The notes: a model not told the origin generated them from the sequence alone. Counted from the first letter of the stretch, positions 1 through 8,440 are shown. The stretch is 20,406 nucleotides of DNA from Hahellaceae bacterium (GCA_024234505.1 JACKOD010000008.1:1-20406); one strand, 5' to 3'. Made by a program: numbers and translations.

Positions 1-16
1 TTCAACAGACGACATA

Positions 17-2872
17 TTACAAACTCCCCACCGCAGCGGCACCCAATGCTATCTGATAGAAAATCTGACTCACGTCACGCCACAAAATACGCTGATTGAC
101 GCGATCGGTATCCAGTGGCACTACGATTGTATCACCAGGCTCAATGGTTTCATTCGCACCAGGGAAGAACAAAAATCCAGTAGATGGTAGCTTTACACTA
201 CCGTTGGCTTTAACGATATAAACTCGCTCGTCATCGGCTTTATTGGTTAAGCCTCCACTGAGTTTCAGGTAATCCTTGTGACCTTTGCCGGGTATAAAAT
301 GCTGCGAGGTCGAGTATTGCACTTCGCCAATAATGGTTACAGCATTATTGCGTTGAGGTACGTGCAACAAATCGCCGTCTTTAACCGCAATTTTATATCC
401 TTCATCCCCCTTAAGAACACGCTCTAAATCCACTACCATTCGACCAAGCGCCTTGGTATTGTCCAATTGAGCCAGCAGACCTCTTGCCTGTGAGACTTCC
501 TGCAACGATGAAACCTGCTTCTCATCACCTGTGGCATTTTGGGACATAGAAAGCTCAGTTTTTAGAATATCGCCAGCTAAGCGATCACGTAATTCCTGCA
601 AGCGCACAGCTTCTTGTTTACGTAACTCTTCCCGCGTAAACACCGCGCCGGGAACATAGGCAAATTCAGTAAGCCCGCCCGCACGCTGTAGCACCTCATA
701 AAGCGTATCCCCTTTATAAATGGGGTATATTCCAGGGAAACGGACTTCTCCTGATAGTGTGATGGACTCCTTATCGCTCCAATTTGGAATACTTTTGATA
801 AAAAGTTGATCGCGAGAAACGAGCTGCTTGGCTGCATCAGCACCTTCCGTCAGATTCAAGCTTAAACGTTCGAATTGCTTCTCGCGGTTTTCGTCTATTT
901 TGGTACGCGTGATTTCGGCGCTCAAGCTGTAGGCCTTCTCGGCATAGCCGCCCGCTGCCTCTACAAGTGAGTGCACTGTCATTCGTGGTGTCAACGGATA
1001 AACACCGGGGTAACGCACACTTCCATCGATATTTACAATCTGGACCAATTCTTTGTCGCTTGCCTGGCGCATTAACTGACTTAAGATAGGTTCCAGTGCT
1101 TTTTCGCGGTTCTCATCCACATCAAAGGTCAGCAGCATATCGCCTGGCTGCAAGGCGATTTGTAGATCGTTATCATTCGCTAACTGCAGCTGCTTTAAGG
1201 AAATACGGGCCTCATTGTAAATGCGATGCACCAATAACGCGTATTGCTGATCTGCCTTCAGTTCCAAGCCACCTGCGGCCTGCAGAAGATCTTTCACCGT
1301 TGCGTTCGGGGTTAATGGATATTCGCCTGCAAAGCGCGCAGCACCTTGAATAGACACTACTTTAGGCGGCTCGTTGTAAGCCACTTGCGACTTCAGTCTC
1401 AGCAACGCGTTTTTTAACAAGGGCTCGCGTGCTTGCTCGGCAGCAAATATTGCCAACCTGTCTCTCGGCGCCAGCACAATGTTCGCAGCGCTTTTGGGTT
1501 GCGTAATCGCTTCACGCGGGTTAAAGGCTAAAACTTGTATGCGACGATCCGGCTGCGTCTCCCGAATAATCACCCCATAATTTAAGTCGGGGTTAGGCAA
1601 TAGATCTTCAAAACCTGTCAGCATGTCGCTCACGCGCATGCCCTTTTTCCAGGCAAAGCCGCCTGGCCGATGCACGTGACCTTCGAGTATGACCACGTCT
1701 TCCATTTTTTCCAGCACAGAGAAAACCTGCAACACGTCGCCATTATGAGTGGCAATTTTCAAATCTTTCTTTTGCGTCAGATCTACATCCACCAGGGTTC
1801 GATTTCCTTTTGGGTCGATGCGTTCGATTCTTGACGCCTGCGGATAGGCCGTCGCTTGATATCCACCTGCGAGCGACACCAGATCACCCACCGTTTTCTC
1901 GTCTTTCAGCTCGTAAATCGCGGGGCGCTTAACCTCTCCCGAAATGCCTGCAGTGGTACCGATAGGGGGAATAAAAATCACATCGCCGGGTAACAAACGT
2001 TTATCGCTACGGGTATCGCCTTTTAGCAGCAAGTCATATAAATCCAACGTTGCAATCACTTCACCCTTGCGTTTCAGCTGCACTTTTCGTAATGAGCCGA
2101 TCTTGGTAATGCCTCCGCTGACAAACAAGGCGTTGGTGATGGTCGAGAGTGAGCTCACCGTATAAGAGCCCGGCTTATAGGCTTCCCCCAGTACAAAAAC
2201 ACGAATAGAGCGTAGTTCGCCTAAAGTGATACTGGCTTTTACCCCAATCATCTGCCGGGCAATTGTGTCCAGCAGAAACTCTTTCATTTCCGCAAAGGTC
2301 ATCCCCGCGACACTAAGCGGCCCAATATTCGGAAAGTTGATTTGTCCTTCCCGATTCACCGCCAGTTGAAGCTGCGTATTTTCTTTACCGTAGAGTTGTA
2401 CCTGTACTGTATCGCCCGGCCCAATCGCATAGTCCATCGAGACAGGAATATCGGTAACGGGAGCAAATGTGGTCGGGCTACCCGCGAAAAGTTCATAGCC
2501 AAATTGTTCCAGCTTTTGGCGTACGACTTTTTCTTCCTTTTTATCTGCCAGCGTCGTTGAATCGGCTGCTTCAGCGGCAGATTTTTCGATTGACTTTTCA
2601 CTCTCTGAAGGTTTTTCCGGTGGACGAGCCTCGACAGAATCAGTAACAGCTAGTGTGCTTACCGGCGTAGACATACCACCACCGCTCAGTGCTGACTTGT
2701 CTATACCGTACTGACGTGCAATGGCTTCCTGCTGCGCCTGAGGTAAGCGTTTGAATTGTTCTATCTGAGCCGGCGTTGGTGTAAGCGCCTGTGTATTAAC
2801 ACTAAACAGCAAACAAATTAACGCCAAAGCCAGGGATAGGCGATTCACAAGAGCTTGAGTGATGAATTTCAT
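17..2872 (-). CDS. SLBB-repeat outer-membrane polysaccharide export protein (Wza-like)
   Basis: This 951-residue protein begins with a signal peptide (about residues 1-29, ending VNTQA), has no lipobox, and then a low-complexity Lys/Glu/Ala stretch (about 80-120). A Poly_export-type domain follows, recognisable by YAIGPGDTVQVQLYG near residue 150, then about seven SLBB-like units each with the pattern G-x-V-x-x-P-G-x-Y and a downstream AGG(Y/L) (for example GEVRFPGIYP and GSVRYPGVYP). It ends in a hydrophobic helix (FYQIALGAAAVGSL) that could cross the outer membrane as the Wza C-terminal helix does. The family forms ring-shaped channels for capsule or exopolysaccharide export. It is much longer than Wza (about 380 residues) because of the extra SLBB units. 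The ATG follows a weak GGGA ribosome site. It lies downstream of, and on the same strand as, a YjbH-family gene, which supports exopolysaccharide secretion. The polymer is unknown because no synthesis genes are visible. Confidence 0.92.
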   Translation of the reverse strand: MKFITQALVNRLSLALALICLLFSVNTQALTPTPAQIEQFKRLPQAQQEAIARQYGIDKSALSGGGMSTPVSTLAVTDSVEARPPEKPSESEKSIEKSAAEAADSTTLADKKEEKVVRQKLEQFGYELFAGSPTTFAPVTDIPVSMDYAIGPGDTVQVQLYGKENTQLQLAVNREGQINFPNIGPLSVAGMTFAEMKEFLLDTIARQMIGVKASITLGELRSIRVFVLGEAYKPGSYTVSSLSTITNALFVSGGITKIGSLRKVQLKRKGEVIATLDLYDLLLKGDTRSDKRLLPGDVIFIPPIGTTAGISGEVKRPAIYELKDEKTVGDLVSLAGGYQATAYPQASRIERIDPKGNRTLVDVDLTQKKDLKIATHNGDVLQVFSVLEKMEDVVILEGHVHRPGGFAWKKGMRVSDMLTGFEDLLPNPDLNYGVIIRETQPDRRIQVLAFNPREAITQPKSAANIVLAPRDRLAIFAAEQAREPLLKNALLRLKSQVAYNEPPKVVSIQGAARFAGEYPLTPNATVKDLLQAAGGLELKADQQYALLVHRIYNEARISLKQLQLANDNDLQIALQPGDMLLTFDVDENREKALEPILSQLMRQASDKELVQIVNIDGSVRYPGVYPLTPRMTVHSLVEAAGGYAEKAYSLSAEITRTKIDENREKQFERLSLNLTEGADAAKQLVSRDQLFIKSIPNWSDKESITLSGEVRFPGIYPIYKGDTLYEVLQRAGGLTEFAYVPGAVFTREELRKQEAVRLQELRDRLAGDILKTELSMSQNATGDEKQVSSLQEVSQARGLLAQLDNTKALGRMVVDLERVLKGDEGYKIAVKDGDLLHVPQRNNAVTIIGEVQYSTSQHFIPGKGHKDYLKLSGGLTNKADDERVYIVKANGSVKLPSTGFLFFPGANETIEPGDTIVVPLDTDRVNQRILWRDVSQIFYQIALGAAAVGSL

Positions 2873-2940
2873 GAGTCCCGATTACTACGCTGTTAGATAA
2901 ACTGGATGGACTTACCTGCGACAAAGGCAAGCAAACCTAT

Positions 2941-2974
2941 GAACTGAGCTCTACATCGAACTGAGCACTACATT
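2941..2974 (-). repeat. Two tandem 17-bp repeats upstream of the SLBB export gene
   Basis: On the minus strand the two head-to-tail copies read AATGTAGTGCTCAGTTC and GATGTAGAGCTCAGTTC, 15 of 17 bases identical with no spacer. A 17-bp period is about 1.6 helical turns. The position, 69 to 102 bases before the start codon, suits a pair of regulator sites, but no known consensus was recognised. Confidence 0.5.
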
Positions 2975-3132
2975 TACTAGTTATTATCGGGCACCATAAC
3001 GATTCCGATACTACAACGGCAACCTGAATTGCAGTTGACGCAAACTTCTATCTTCTATTTACCGAAGTTGATGGCGATGGGTGCGTCCTCGCATGCGGGG
3101 CAAATCCCTCTTTTGTGATATTGCGTGACTAG

Positions 3133-3173
3133 TTTTGCCGCAAAATTTTGCCCTGCTTTGTATCGCAGGGCAA
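3133..3173 (-). terminator. Intrinsic terminator after the YjbH-family gene
   Basis: A perfect 9-bp stem, TTGCCCTGC (3148-3156) with GCAGGGCAA (3165-3173), encloses an 8-base loop. On the minus strand the stem is followed by AATTTTGC and then a second small palindrome (3133-3145). It lies 43 bases after the stop of the YjbH-family gene. The T-tract is short, so termination may be partial and allow some readthrough into the SLBB gene. Confidence 0.65.
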
Positions 3174-3215
3174 GTCTAATATCAGTTTAATTGCAATTTT
3201 AAGACGGATACCTCT

Positions 3216-5342
3216 TTATGGGTCTAACCGAAACCCATTAAAGTACGTCCGCTCCAGATAATGCGTCCCCCCCATAATGGCCGCATTGCCAAAGCCCAGG
3301 AAGTTCAGATCATCGTTGATGCGAGTTTGTACACCGTAATTCCAGTCTTCTTTTCCTCGTATGGTCGCATAACGCCCGTTATAGTCCTTTTGCGGGGTAA
3401 GCGGAATCATCCACCGAATACCGACATATTCGTTATCGGTATTTTTGTAAAACAGGTCCACGGCTTTATCCCCAAACCAGAAACGGGTATCGATGCGGAA
3501 GCCGGTATCTTCTTCCCAGAATTGTCCGGCATAGAAGTTCAGCGCTACGTCATAGTCGGTAAAGTAGTGACGATAATAGGCCAGACGTTGCACGCGATCA
3601 AAGTACTCGTTGTCTTTATGGGTGAATTTACCGGCGTAAAAGCCAACAGCATCGGTACGTCCGGGTAAAATCAGCAGGGTTTGATTCATAACCCCCGTAT
3701 AATCATAACTGTACTTGCCTGCCTTAAACGAGGTGTATAACCCTGGTAAAAGTTTGAGCGTTTGTTGAATTTCGACTTCGGATACGCCCTCACGCTGACG
3801 GGCATTGTAAAAGTAGCCGCCCGCCTTAAAATCATCCGACTCATCCACGGGCACTACATAGGTTAAGCTGGCGAGCGCTCCCGTCCATAAATTAAGTGCC
3901 ACATTATTGTCCAGCGCCAAGGAGTAATCCCATACACCATATTCAGTTGCCACTCCAGAACTGAGTGAAGGCGAAAAGGTAAAGCGCGGCTTCCAGTGAA
4001 CGCCATTAGAGCCTTCAAACCGCCATTGCACCTGATTCAGCGCACGGCTGTCAGCCAACACGGTTTTCTGCGCGACAATTTGTCCGACCTGCTCACCTTC
4101 ACCCCATCGAATGACTTGGTGCAACACGGCAATTTGCTGATTTTTCATAATCAGGGTGGCGGTTTCGGCTTTTCCGCTCAATGCGTGTGCAACGATTTCC
4201 CCCACGTGATCAACCGCCGTTAACTCGTTGCGGTTGTAGGTGTTGTTTTCGTAGGCGACAAATACCTGCCCCTGACTGACCCCCACCTGAACCGATTCGT
4301 ACCCCTCATCCACCAGCGTTTCACCCAGTTGGCGTAACACCGCTGTATCGATTAGTGACGCCTTGTTGCTTTCGATTGCCTCATTGCTATCCGCATTTTC
4401 TCGCGTTGGCGCGATTGGCGATAAGTCTGCCTCACTGGATTCACGCCAATGGCGGCTTAAGCCTGCAGGCGAAGATTTAGGCGGCGTTGCGGATGAAGTC
4501 TTAGTGCCTCCGCCAACAGATACGTCCGCCGACACGACTGGCTTTGGTATAGGCAAGATAGCTAACGAGGCCTCTCGCTTCACCGGGGTTCGTGTCTTTT
4601 CGCCCAGAGGAAAGTCGACAGATACGGCAAAAAACTGCTTGTCTTCTGCGGTCGCACTGCTGCTGTAAAACTGCGATTTCGCACGTAGTTTCATTCCCCA
4701 GGGCAAGAGGGCTTCCGGTGTACTCAACTCGAGCCCTGCATTCACATCCTGAGCATCATATTCGGCTAACAGGCCCACCCATTCGGTCGGGCGATAGACC
4801 ATATTGGCAAAGGGCCCATCGAGATACCGATCAACAATATCGGCCTGGCCATACCCCACACTCATGGCGACCGGCCCGAATTGTCGACTGGCGACCGCGT
4901 AATAGGCATCAAAATAATTAACCTCGCCGCCAAAATCCTGTACGCCCACCGCCAATGTAAACCAATCATCGGGTATATAAGGCACATTCAACTTTAGGTT
5001 AGCGGACAAATCCCGTACACCACAGCCTTCTGTAAAACAGTTGTTGTGGGTGGAATCCCAGCTTATTCGCCCCCCCACCTCTAAATGAGGGAATATGCCG
5101 AAAGTGGCGTTGACGTTATCGTTATGGCGGTAACGGTTGTGGGTAAATACCTGGTCGGAGTACTGAACCACCCCGTACCCATGTTCGACGACCCAGGCAT
5201 CCGGTGTATTCAATACGCCGGAAAAACCGTTAAATGAAAGCGCATTACCCGCCGCTGCCTGACTGGCAACTACCATTCCCACCGCCCCTGTCGCGGCCCA
5301 CCCAAACACTCGCCCAAAAGTTTGCTTTTTGTTTTTTGTCAT
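3216..5342 (-). CDS. YjbH-family outer-membrane protein of exopolysaccharide export
   Basis: A 708-residue exported protein. It has a basic N-terminus and signal peptide ending near residue 32 (ASQAAA). The mature protein opens with SFNGFSGVLNTPDAW, the hallmark start of the YjbH family, and continues as alternating beta-strand sequence rich in aromatic residues and ending in Y/F-x-Y patterns, consistent with an outer-membrane beta-barrel. A Ser/Pro/Gly-rich linker (about residues 255-325) leads to a probable periplasmic segment (about 330-430), and a second barrel-like half runs to the end, including GIRWMIPLTPQKDYNGRY. E. coli YjbH belongs to an exopolysaccharide operon (yjbEFGH). The downstream partner here is an SLBB export protein on the same strand. 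The ribosome site is weak (AGGA about 11 bases upstream). It does not end in the usual aromatic residue of outer-membrane barrels. Function as a secretion pore or accessory is inferred from family and context. Confidence 0.88.
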   Translation of the reverse strand: MTKNKKQTFGRVFGWAATGAVGMVVASQAAAGNALSFNGFSGVLNTPDAWVVEHGYGVVQYSDQVFTHNRYRHNDNVNATFGIFPHLEVGGRISWDSTHNNCFTEGCGVRDLSANLKLNVPYIPDDWFTLAVGVQDFGGEVNYFDAYYAVASRQFGPVAMSVGYGQADIVDRYLDGPFANMVYRPTEWVGLLAEYDAQDVNAGLELSTPEALLPWGMKLRAKSQFYSSSATAEDKQFFAVSVDFPLGEKTRTPVKREASLAILPIPKPVVSADVSVGGGTKTSSATPPKSSPAGLSRHWRESSEADLSPIAPTRENADSNEAIESNKASLIDTAVLRQLGETLVDEGYESVQVGVSQGQVFVAYENNTYNRNELTAVDHVGEIVAHALSGKAETATLIMKNQQIAVLHQVIRWGEGEQVGQIVAQKTVLADSRALNQVQWRFEGSNGVHWKPRFTFSPSLSSGVATEYGVWDYSLALDNNVALNLWTGALASLTYVVPVDESDDFKAGGYFYNARQREGVSEVEIQQTLKLLPGLYTSFKAGKYSYDYTGVMNQTLLILPGRTDAVGFYAGKFTHKDNEYFDRVQRLAYYRHYFTDYDVALNFYAGQFWEEDTGFRIDTRFWFGDKAVDLFYKNTDNEYVGIRWMIPLTPQKDYNGRYATIRGKEDWNYGVQTRINDDLNFLGFGNAAIMGGTHYLERTYFNGFRLDP

Positions 5343-5564
5343 GAAGTTGTGTCTTCCTACAAGCTGCTCAATAGGTTGCTGGCGCGTATGTTATGCAACT
5401 CAACCGTTATTTACCACTTTGAATCGCTTTAAATTCATCCAAACTGCAGGCTTTGCAACCCAGCGACCTAAAACTGATCCCAATTGACCATGCAACAGGG
5501 TTGATATGCACCAATCTGACACAAGCGGTATGCAGATGACACCCATCTACCGAGCAACCAAGGG

Positions 5565-5583
5565 GCAAAAAAACTTTTTTTGC
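5565..5583. repeat. A-tract/T-tract perfect palindrome
   Basis: Nine-base arms GCAAAAAAA and TTTTTTTGC flank a single C. Such a sequence could bend DNA, bind nucleoid proteins such as H-NS or MvaT, or form a weak hairpin. It lies in the divergent promoter region, about 223 bases before the YjbH-family start and 240 before the lipoprotein start. Confidence 0.55.
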
Positions 5584-5679
5584 AAACTTTTGTTGTGTCG
5601 ACTTCATATTTTCTTTACTTGTGTGCTATACATTGCCTTAGGGTTGGGTTGTGGCCGAAAGTTCATAAATAACCTAATG

Positions 5680-5716
5680 ACAAACACTTAACTTGAGCAA
5701 TAATGTTGGTGTTTGT
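5680..5716. promoter_or_regulatory. Inverted repeat upstream of the lipoprotein gene, possible operator
   Basis: Perfect 8-bp arms ACAAACAC (5680-5687) and GTGTTTGT (5709-5716) with a 21-base spacer. It lies 107 bases before the ATG, in promoter territory. No regulator consensus was recognised. Confidence 0.3.
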
Positions 5717-5760
5717 GCATAGATAGCTTAAACTGGCTATTCGCTAATTACGCACTTCTC

Positions 5761-5817
5761 AATCTGGCGCCCTTCAGGCGGAAGACGTCAGATTGTTGCT
5801 TAAATTAAATATGGAGG
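5761..5817 (+). promoter_or_regulatory. Structured leader and ribosome binding site of the lipoprotein gene
   Basis: The leader contains an outer inverted repeat AATCTG (5761-5766) / CAGATT (5789-5794) enclosing an inner CGCC / GGCG hairpin (5768-5771 and 5777-5780, loop CTTCA). A strong Shine-Dalgarno GGAGG (5813-5817) follows, five bases before the ATG at 5823. This ribosome site decides the start in favour of 5823 over an upstream in-frame TTG at 5793, which sits inside the hairpin. Confidence 0.6.
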
Positions 5818-5822
5818 TTTCC

Positions 5823-6791
5823 ATGGTGAATAAAAATCAAAAGAGCATTTTTAAAATTGCATTGATCCCAGCGGCTGTTGCGCTGTTTGCGGGCTGTGCT
5901 GATCGGAGCACTGTTTCTGAAAGTACTTCTAACGGTGTTGCATATGACGGTTACCTTGTTGGCGCAACGGTTTGTGCCGACCTAAACCGCAACAAGGTCT
6001 GCGATGCAGGCGAACCTTCTACCACTACCGGTGCAGGCGGCAAGTTCACGCTGAATCTGACTGGCGCAGCCACTACCGCCCCTTTGGTATTGCAAGCCAA
6101 TGACAAAACTGTAGATGCAGGCGATGATCCGACTGCCATCACGGGCGATGCAGTAGATACCGACCTGGTGTATAGTGCGCCTGCCGGCTCCAAAGCGGTT
6201 AGCGCACTTTCCACGTTGATTCAGAACCTGGCAGAGCAAGAACAAGCCAACGGCGCCAATGCAACCACAGCCTTGGCTGCTGCCGTTGCCAAGCTGAAAA
6301 CGCAACTGGGCATTACCGGCAACAGCGTAGATTTACTAAACGATGATATCGTTGCCAAGAAATCCGCTAGTGGTGCCAGCAATGAAGATAAAATCCTGGC
6401 CGCTCGTTTGCATTTGGTAAACCAGGCCGTTACTGCCAAAATCAAGACAGTCGCCGCTACGGCAAAATCCTCCTTCGGCTCTGAAAGCAACTCTACGATC
6501 CTGAATGCTACTTTAAGCACAGTTGTAAATGCAGTTCAAGCCATTTTCAATGAAGTTGTTACGCTAACCGGCGACAGCTCTGCTACATTGGCCGCTGTAC
6601 AGGCAGCAAATGCCAAAAACGTAGTTAGCAATACGGTTGCCAAAGTCACAGTCCAAGTTACTTCTGCAATTATTACTGCACAGAAAGCCATTGACACTGC
6701 AGTAAACAGCGGCTCTACAGCAGGCACCACCATTCCTCCTGTCAACGTTGGCACGGGCGGTACTGGCGCTACTGGCGGTAGCCAGCAGTAA
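5823..6791 (+). CDS. Putative outer-membrane lipoprotein with an EF-hand-like calcium loop
   Basis: A 322-residue protein with a lipoprotein signal peptide: positive residues, hydrophobic core IALIPAAVALFAG and lipobox LFAGC with Cys25 as the lipidated residue. Residues 41-80 (YDGYLVGATVCADLNRNK and beyond) resemble the carboxypeptidase-regulatory or SdrD-B-like modules common in marine gammaproteobacterial surface proteins. Residues 53-64 match an EF-hand/dockerin loop exactly in spacing (D53, N55, N57, V59, D61, E64), and C51 and C60 could form a disulfide. The rest is an Ala/Thr/Val-rich, probably helical region (about 120-300), then a Gly/Thr tail ending GGSQQ. The function is unknown. 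Calcium binding is inferred from the loop only. It appears monocistronic, with its own strong ribosome site and terminator. The low-complexity composition makes homology calls difficult. Confidence 0.85.
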   Translation: MVNKNQKSIFKIALIPAAVALFAGCADRSTVSESTSNGVAYDGYLVGATVCADLNRNKVCDAGEPSTTTGAGGKFTLNLTGAATTAPLVLQANDKTVDAGDDPTAITGDAVDTDLVYSAPAGSKAVSALSTLIQNLAEQEQANGANATTALAAAVAKLKTQLGITGNSVDLLNDDIVAKKSASGASNEDKILAARLHLVNQAVTAKIKTVAATAKSSFGSESNSTILNATLSTVVNAVQAIFNEVVTLTGDSSATLAAVQAANAKNVVSNTVAKVTVQVTSAIITAQKAIDTAVNSGSTAGTTIPPVNVGTGGTGATGGSQQ

Positions 6792-6811
6792 TTGTCGCAC
6801 TTTGCTAGTAT

Positions 6812-6838
6812 AAACAGGCAGCCTCGGCTGCCTGTTTT
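6812..6838. terminator. Strong bidirectional intrinsic terminator
   Basis: A perfect 12-bp inverted repeat, AAACAGGCAGCC (6812-6823) and GGCTGCCTGTTT (6826-6837), has a two-base centre and a T-rich tail on the plus strand (TTTTGCTTT). It lies 20 bases after the lipoprotein stop and 14 bases beyond the stop of the converging beta-CASP gene, so it can serve both. Confidence 0.85.
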
Positions 6839-6851
6839 GCTTTGTGGCTAT

Positions 6852-8246
6852 TTATGCTTGCGGAATCTCCACTTTCCCACCCTCGGCCACCCAGGCCTTC
6901 AGACGTTCGGCAAGCTGCTGCTTGGCCTGTACATCACCATGCACAATTTTGATCAGTGTCGGTTTTTTACGCATTCGTTTTACAAAGTTCACCAGATCTT
7001 TTTGATCCGCGTGAGCGGAATACCCGGATAACGTATGCACTCCCGCCGCAATCTCATAACGCTGCCCCTCCAGCATGACATAGCCCCCGCGTGCGCCATA
7101 GCGTTGAATCTCCCGCCCCGGTGTACCTTCGGCCTGATAGCCCACAAAAACAATATCTGTACGGGAATCGCCGAGCAGCCGTTTTAGGTAGTTGAGTATC
7201 CGGCCACCGGTACACATGCCACTGGCGGCAATAACAATGGCGGGCTTTGCCGTTGAAGCCAGATAGTTGACGACTTTGAGATGATCCTGATGACTCTGTA
7301 CAGTCAGCAAATTATCAAAGGAGAGTGGATGACGCCCGCGACGGACGCGCTGCCGGGCTTCTGCATCCCAATAGCTTTTTAGCTGTGTATAGACCTCATT
7401 GAATTCGGCGGCCAGAGGGGAATCCACAATGATGTCCAATGCTTCCCAGGCAAGTCCTTTGGACACATAACGGTGAGCATTGTCATGGATAAGTGCTTCT
7501 ATCTCGTAGAGCAATTCCTGGGTACGGCCGATACTGAAGGCAGGAATCAGTACCACACCGTTATCTTTCAGGGCCGTTTCAATGATTTTCTGCAAGCGGT
7601 CCCGACGGGTTCGACGCTGTTCATGCAGCCGATCGCCATATGTGCTTTCTATGACCAGCGTATCGCATCCGTAAGGCGATTTGGGGGCTGGCAATAAAGG
7701 TGCGTAGGGTGCCCCCAGATCCCCGGAAAATACAACTCTGTGCGGCTTTTGATTTGCTTCCCTGACGTCACACTCCACATACGCCGACCCCAGTATGTGT
7801 CCAGCGGGTTGCAACCTGATACGCAAACAAGCATTCACGGGAGCCCAGTCTCCGTATCCTAACGGGACAATTCGCTGTTTAATCAGCGCCTGAAAACCCT
7901 CTAGCAAGGCCTTGTCACGGGTGAATCCGATTTTTACCGCATCTTCCAGTACCAGCGGCAACAAGACCGCGGACGGCTCACTACAATAGATGGGGCCTTC
8001 AAAACCCGCCGCCAGCAAGTGCGGAATCCGCCCCACATGATCTATATGTACATGCGTTACGATTAATGCATCAACACGACCAATATCAAAATCAATGCCC
8101 AGCCGCTCCGCATTCCCACCTTGTGGCGAAGTTTCCGCGCCCTGAAATAGCCCGCAATCAATCAAAACCGACGAGCCGTCGGCCATATGCAACTGGTGGC
8201 ATGAGCCTGTAACGCCCGAAACGGCGCCATGATGTTTTATTTTCAT
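6852..8246 (-). CDS. Metallo-beta-lactamase/beta-CASP RNase-like protein (first copy)
   Basis: A 464-residue cytoplasmic protein with the full metallo-beta-lactamase set: HVHIDH at residues 65-70 (zinc ligands), PAGHILG near 147-153, FSGDLG at 173-178, then the beta-CASP region with VIESTYGDRLHE near 198-209, ASGMCTGGR near 341-349, and the C-terminal RNA-metabolising motifs SGYSAHAD (407-414) and VHGD (435-438). This is the family of bacterial and archaeal YSH1/CPSF-like exo- or endoribonucleases, usually 450-470 residues, so the protein is full length. The ATG is preceded by GGAG at about 11 bases. A second, clearly paralogous protein lies at 9368-10726. A TATAAT (minus strand, 8352-8357) upstream could be its -10 box, but no good -35 goes with it. 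RNA as substrate is inferred from the family. Confidence 0.92.
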   Translation of the reverse strand: MKIKHHGAVSGVTGSCHQLHMADGSSVLIDCGLFQGAETSPQGGNAERLGIDFDIGRVDALIVTHVHIDHVGRIPHLLAAGFEGPIYCSEPSAVLLPLVLEDAVKIGFTRDKALLEGFQALIKQRIVPLGYGDWAPVNACLRIRLQPAGHILGSAYVECDVREANQKPHRVVFSGDLGAPYAPLLPAPKSPYGCDTLVIESTYGDRLHEQRRTRRDRLQKIIETALKDNGVVLIPAFSIGRTQELLYEIEALIHDNAHRYVSKGLAWEALDIIVDSPLAAEFNEVYTQLKSYWDAEARQRVRRGRHPLSFDNLLTVQSHQDHLKVVNYLASTAKPAIVIAASGMCTGGRILNYLKRLLGDSRTDIVFVGYQAEGTPGREIQRYGARGGYVMLEGQRYEIAAGVHTLSGYSAHADQKDLVNFVKRMRKKPTLIKIVHGDVQAKQQLAERLKAWVAEGGKVEIPQA

Positions 8247-8422
8247 CCTTGAGTGTTCTCCGTTATTTCCTAACTTCTCTACTTCACGTTTTCTTTTTCG
8301 CTTTGCTTCGCCCAGAACGTGACAGCTGCCATCAGGTGACGCTGAATTTCAATTATATCGAATGGTTGATTCCCTCTTTGCAGGATATCGACGCAATCTG
8401 TGCCCGAAAAAACGCACAATGG

Positions 8423-8440
8423 CGTAAGATTTATCCTACA
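8423..8440 (+). promoter_or_regulatory. Candidate GacA upstream activating sequence
   Basis: The 18 bases CGTAAGATTTATCCTACA match the Pseudomonas GacA element TGTAAG-N6-CTTACA at 10 of 12 specified positions with the exact six-base spacer. The centre lies about 63 bases before the predicted start of the candidate Rsm RNA, a placement like that in rsmY/rsmZ promoters as I remember them. The element is degenerate at one base in each half-site. Confidence 0.5.

Larger units (their letters stand above)
2873..3215. other. 343-bp intergenic region between the YjbH-family and SLBB genes
   Basis: No credible gene lies here. Read in the direction of transcription (minus) it holds the terminator hairpin of the upstream gene, an imperfect 14-bp palindrome CCTCGCATGCGGGG (3087-3100), and a 17-bp tandem repeat (2941-2974) about 70-100 bases before the SLBB start. 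I could not pick a convincing -35/-10 pair, nor a match to the c-di-GMP GEMM riboswitch. The SLBB gene probably has its own promoter here because the upstream hairpin separates it from yjbH-like transcription. Confidence 0.5.
5343..5822. other. 480-bp divergent regulatory region
   Basis: This region separates the YjbH-family gene (leftward) from the lipoprotein gene (rightward) and must contain both promoters. It is AT-rich. Visible structures are a 19-bp A-tract/T-tract palindrome at 5565-5583, an inverted repeat ACAAACAC / GTGTTTGT (5680-5687 and 5709-5716, 21-base spacer), and a leader hairpin at 5761-5794. Open reading frames here are short and lack codon bias or ribosome sites, so I call no gene. 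I could not assign a promoter with confidence. Confidence 0.5.

Noticed and set aside
3061..3120. c-di-GMP (GEMM) riboswitch before the SLBB gene
   Set aside because: There is a resemblance in a few short words only; the conserved core arrangement is not present in either orientation.
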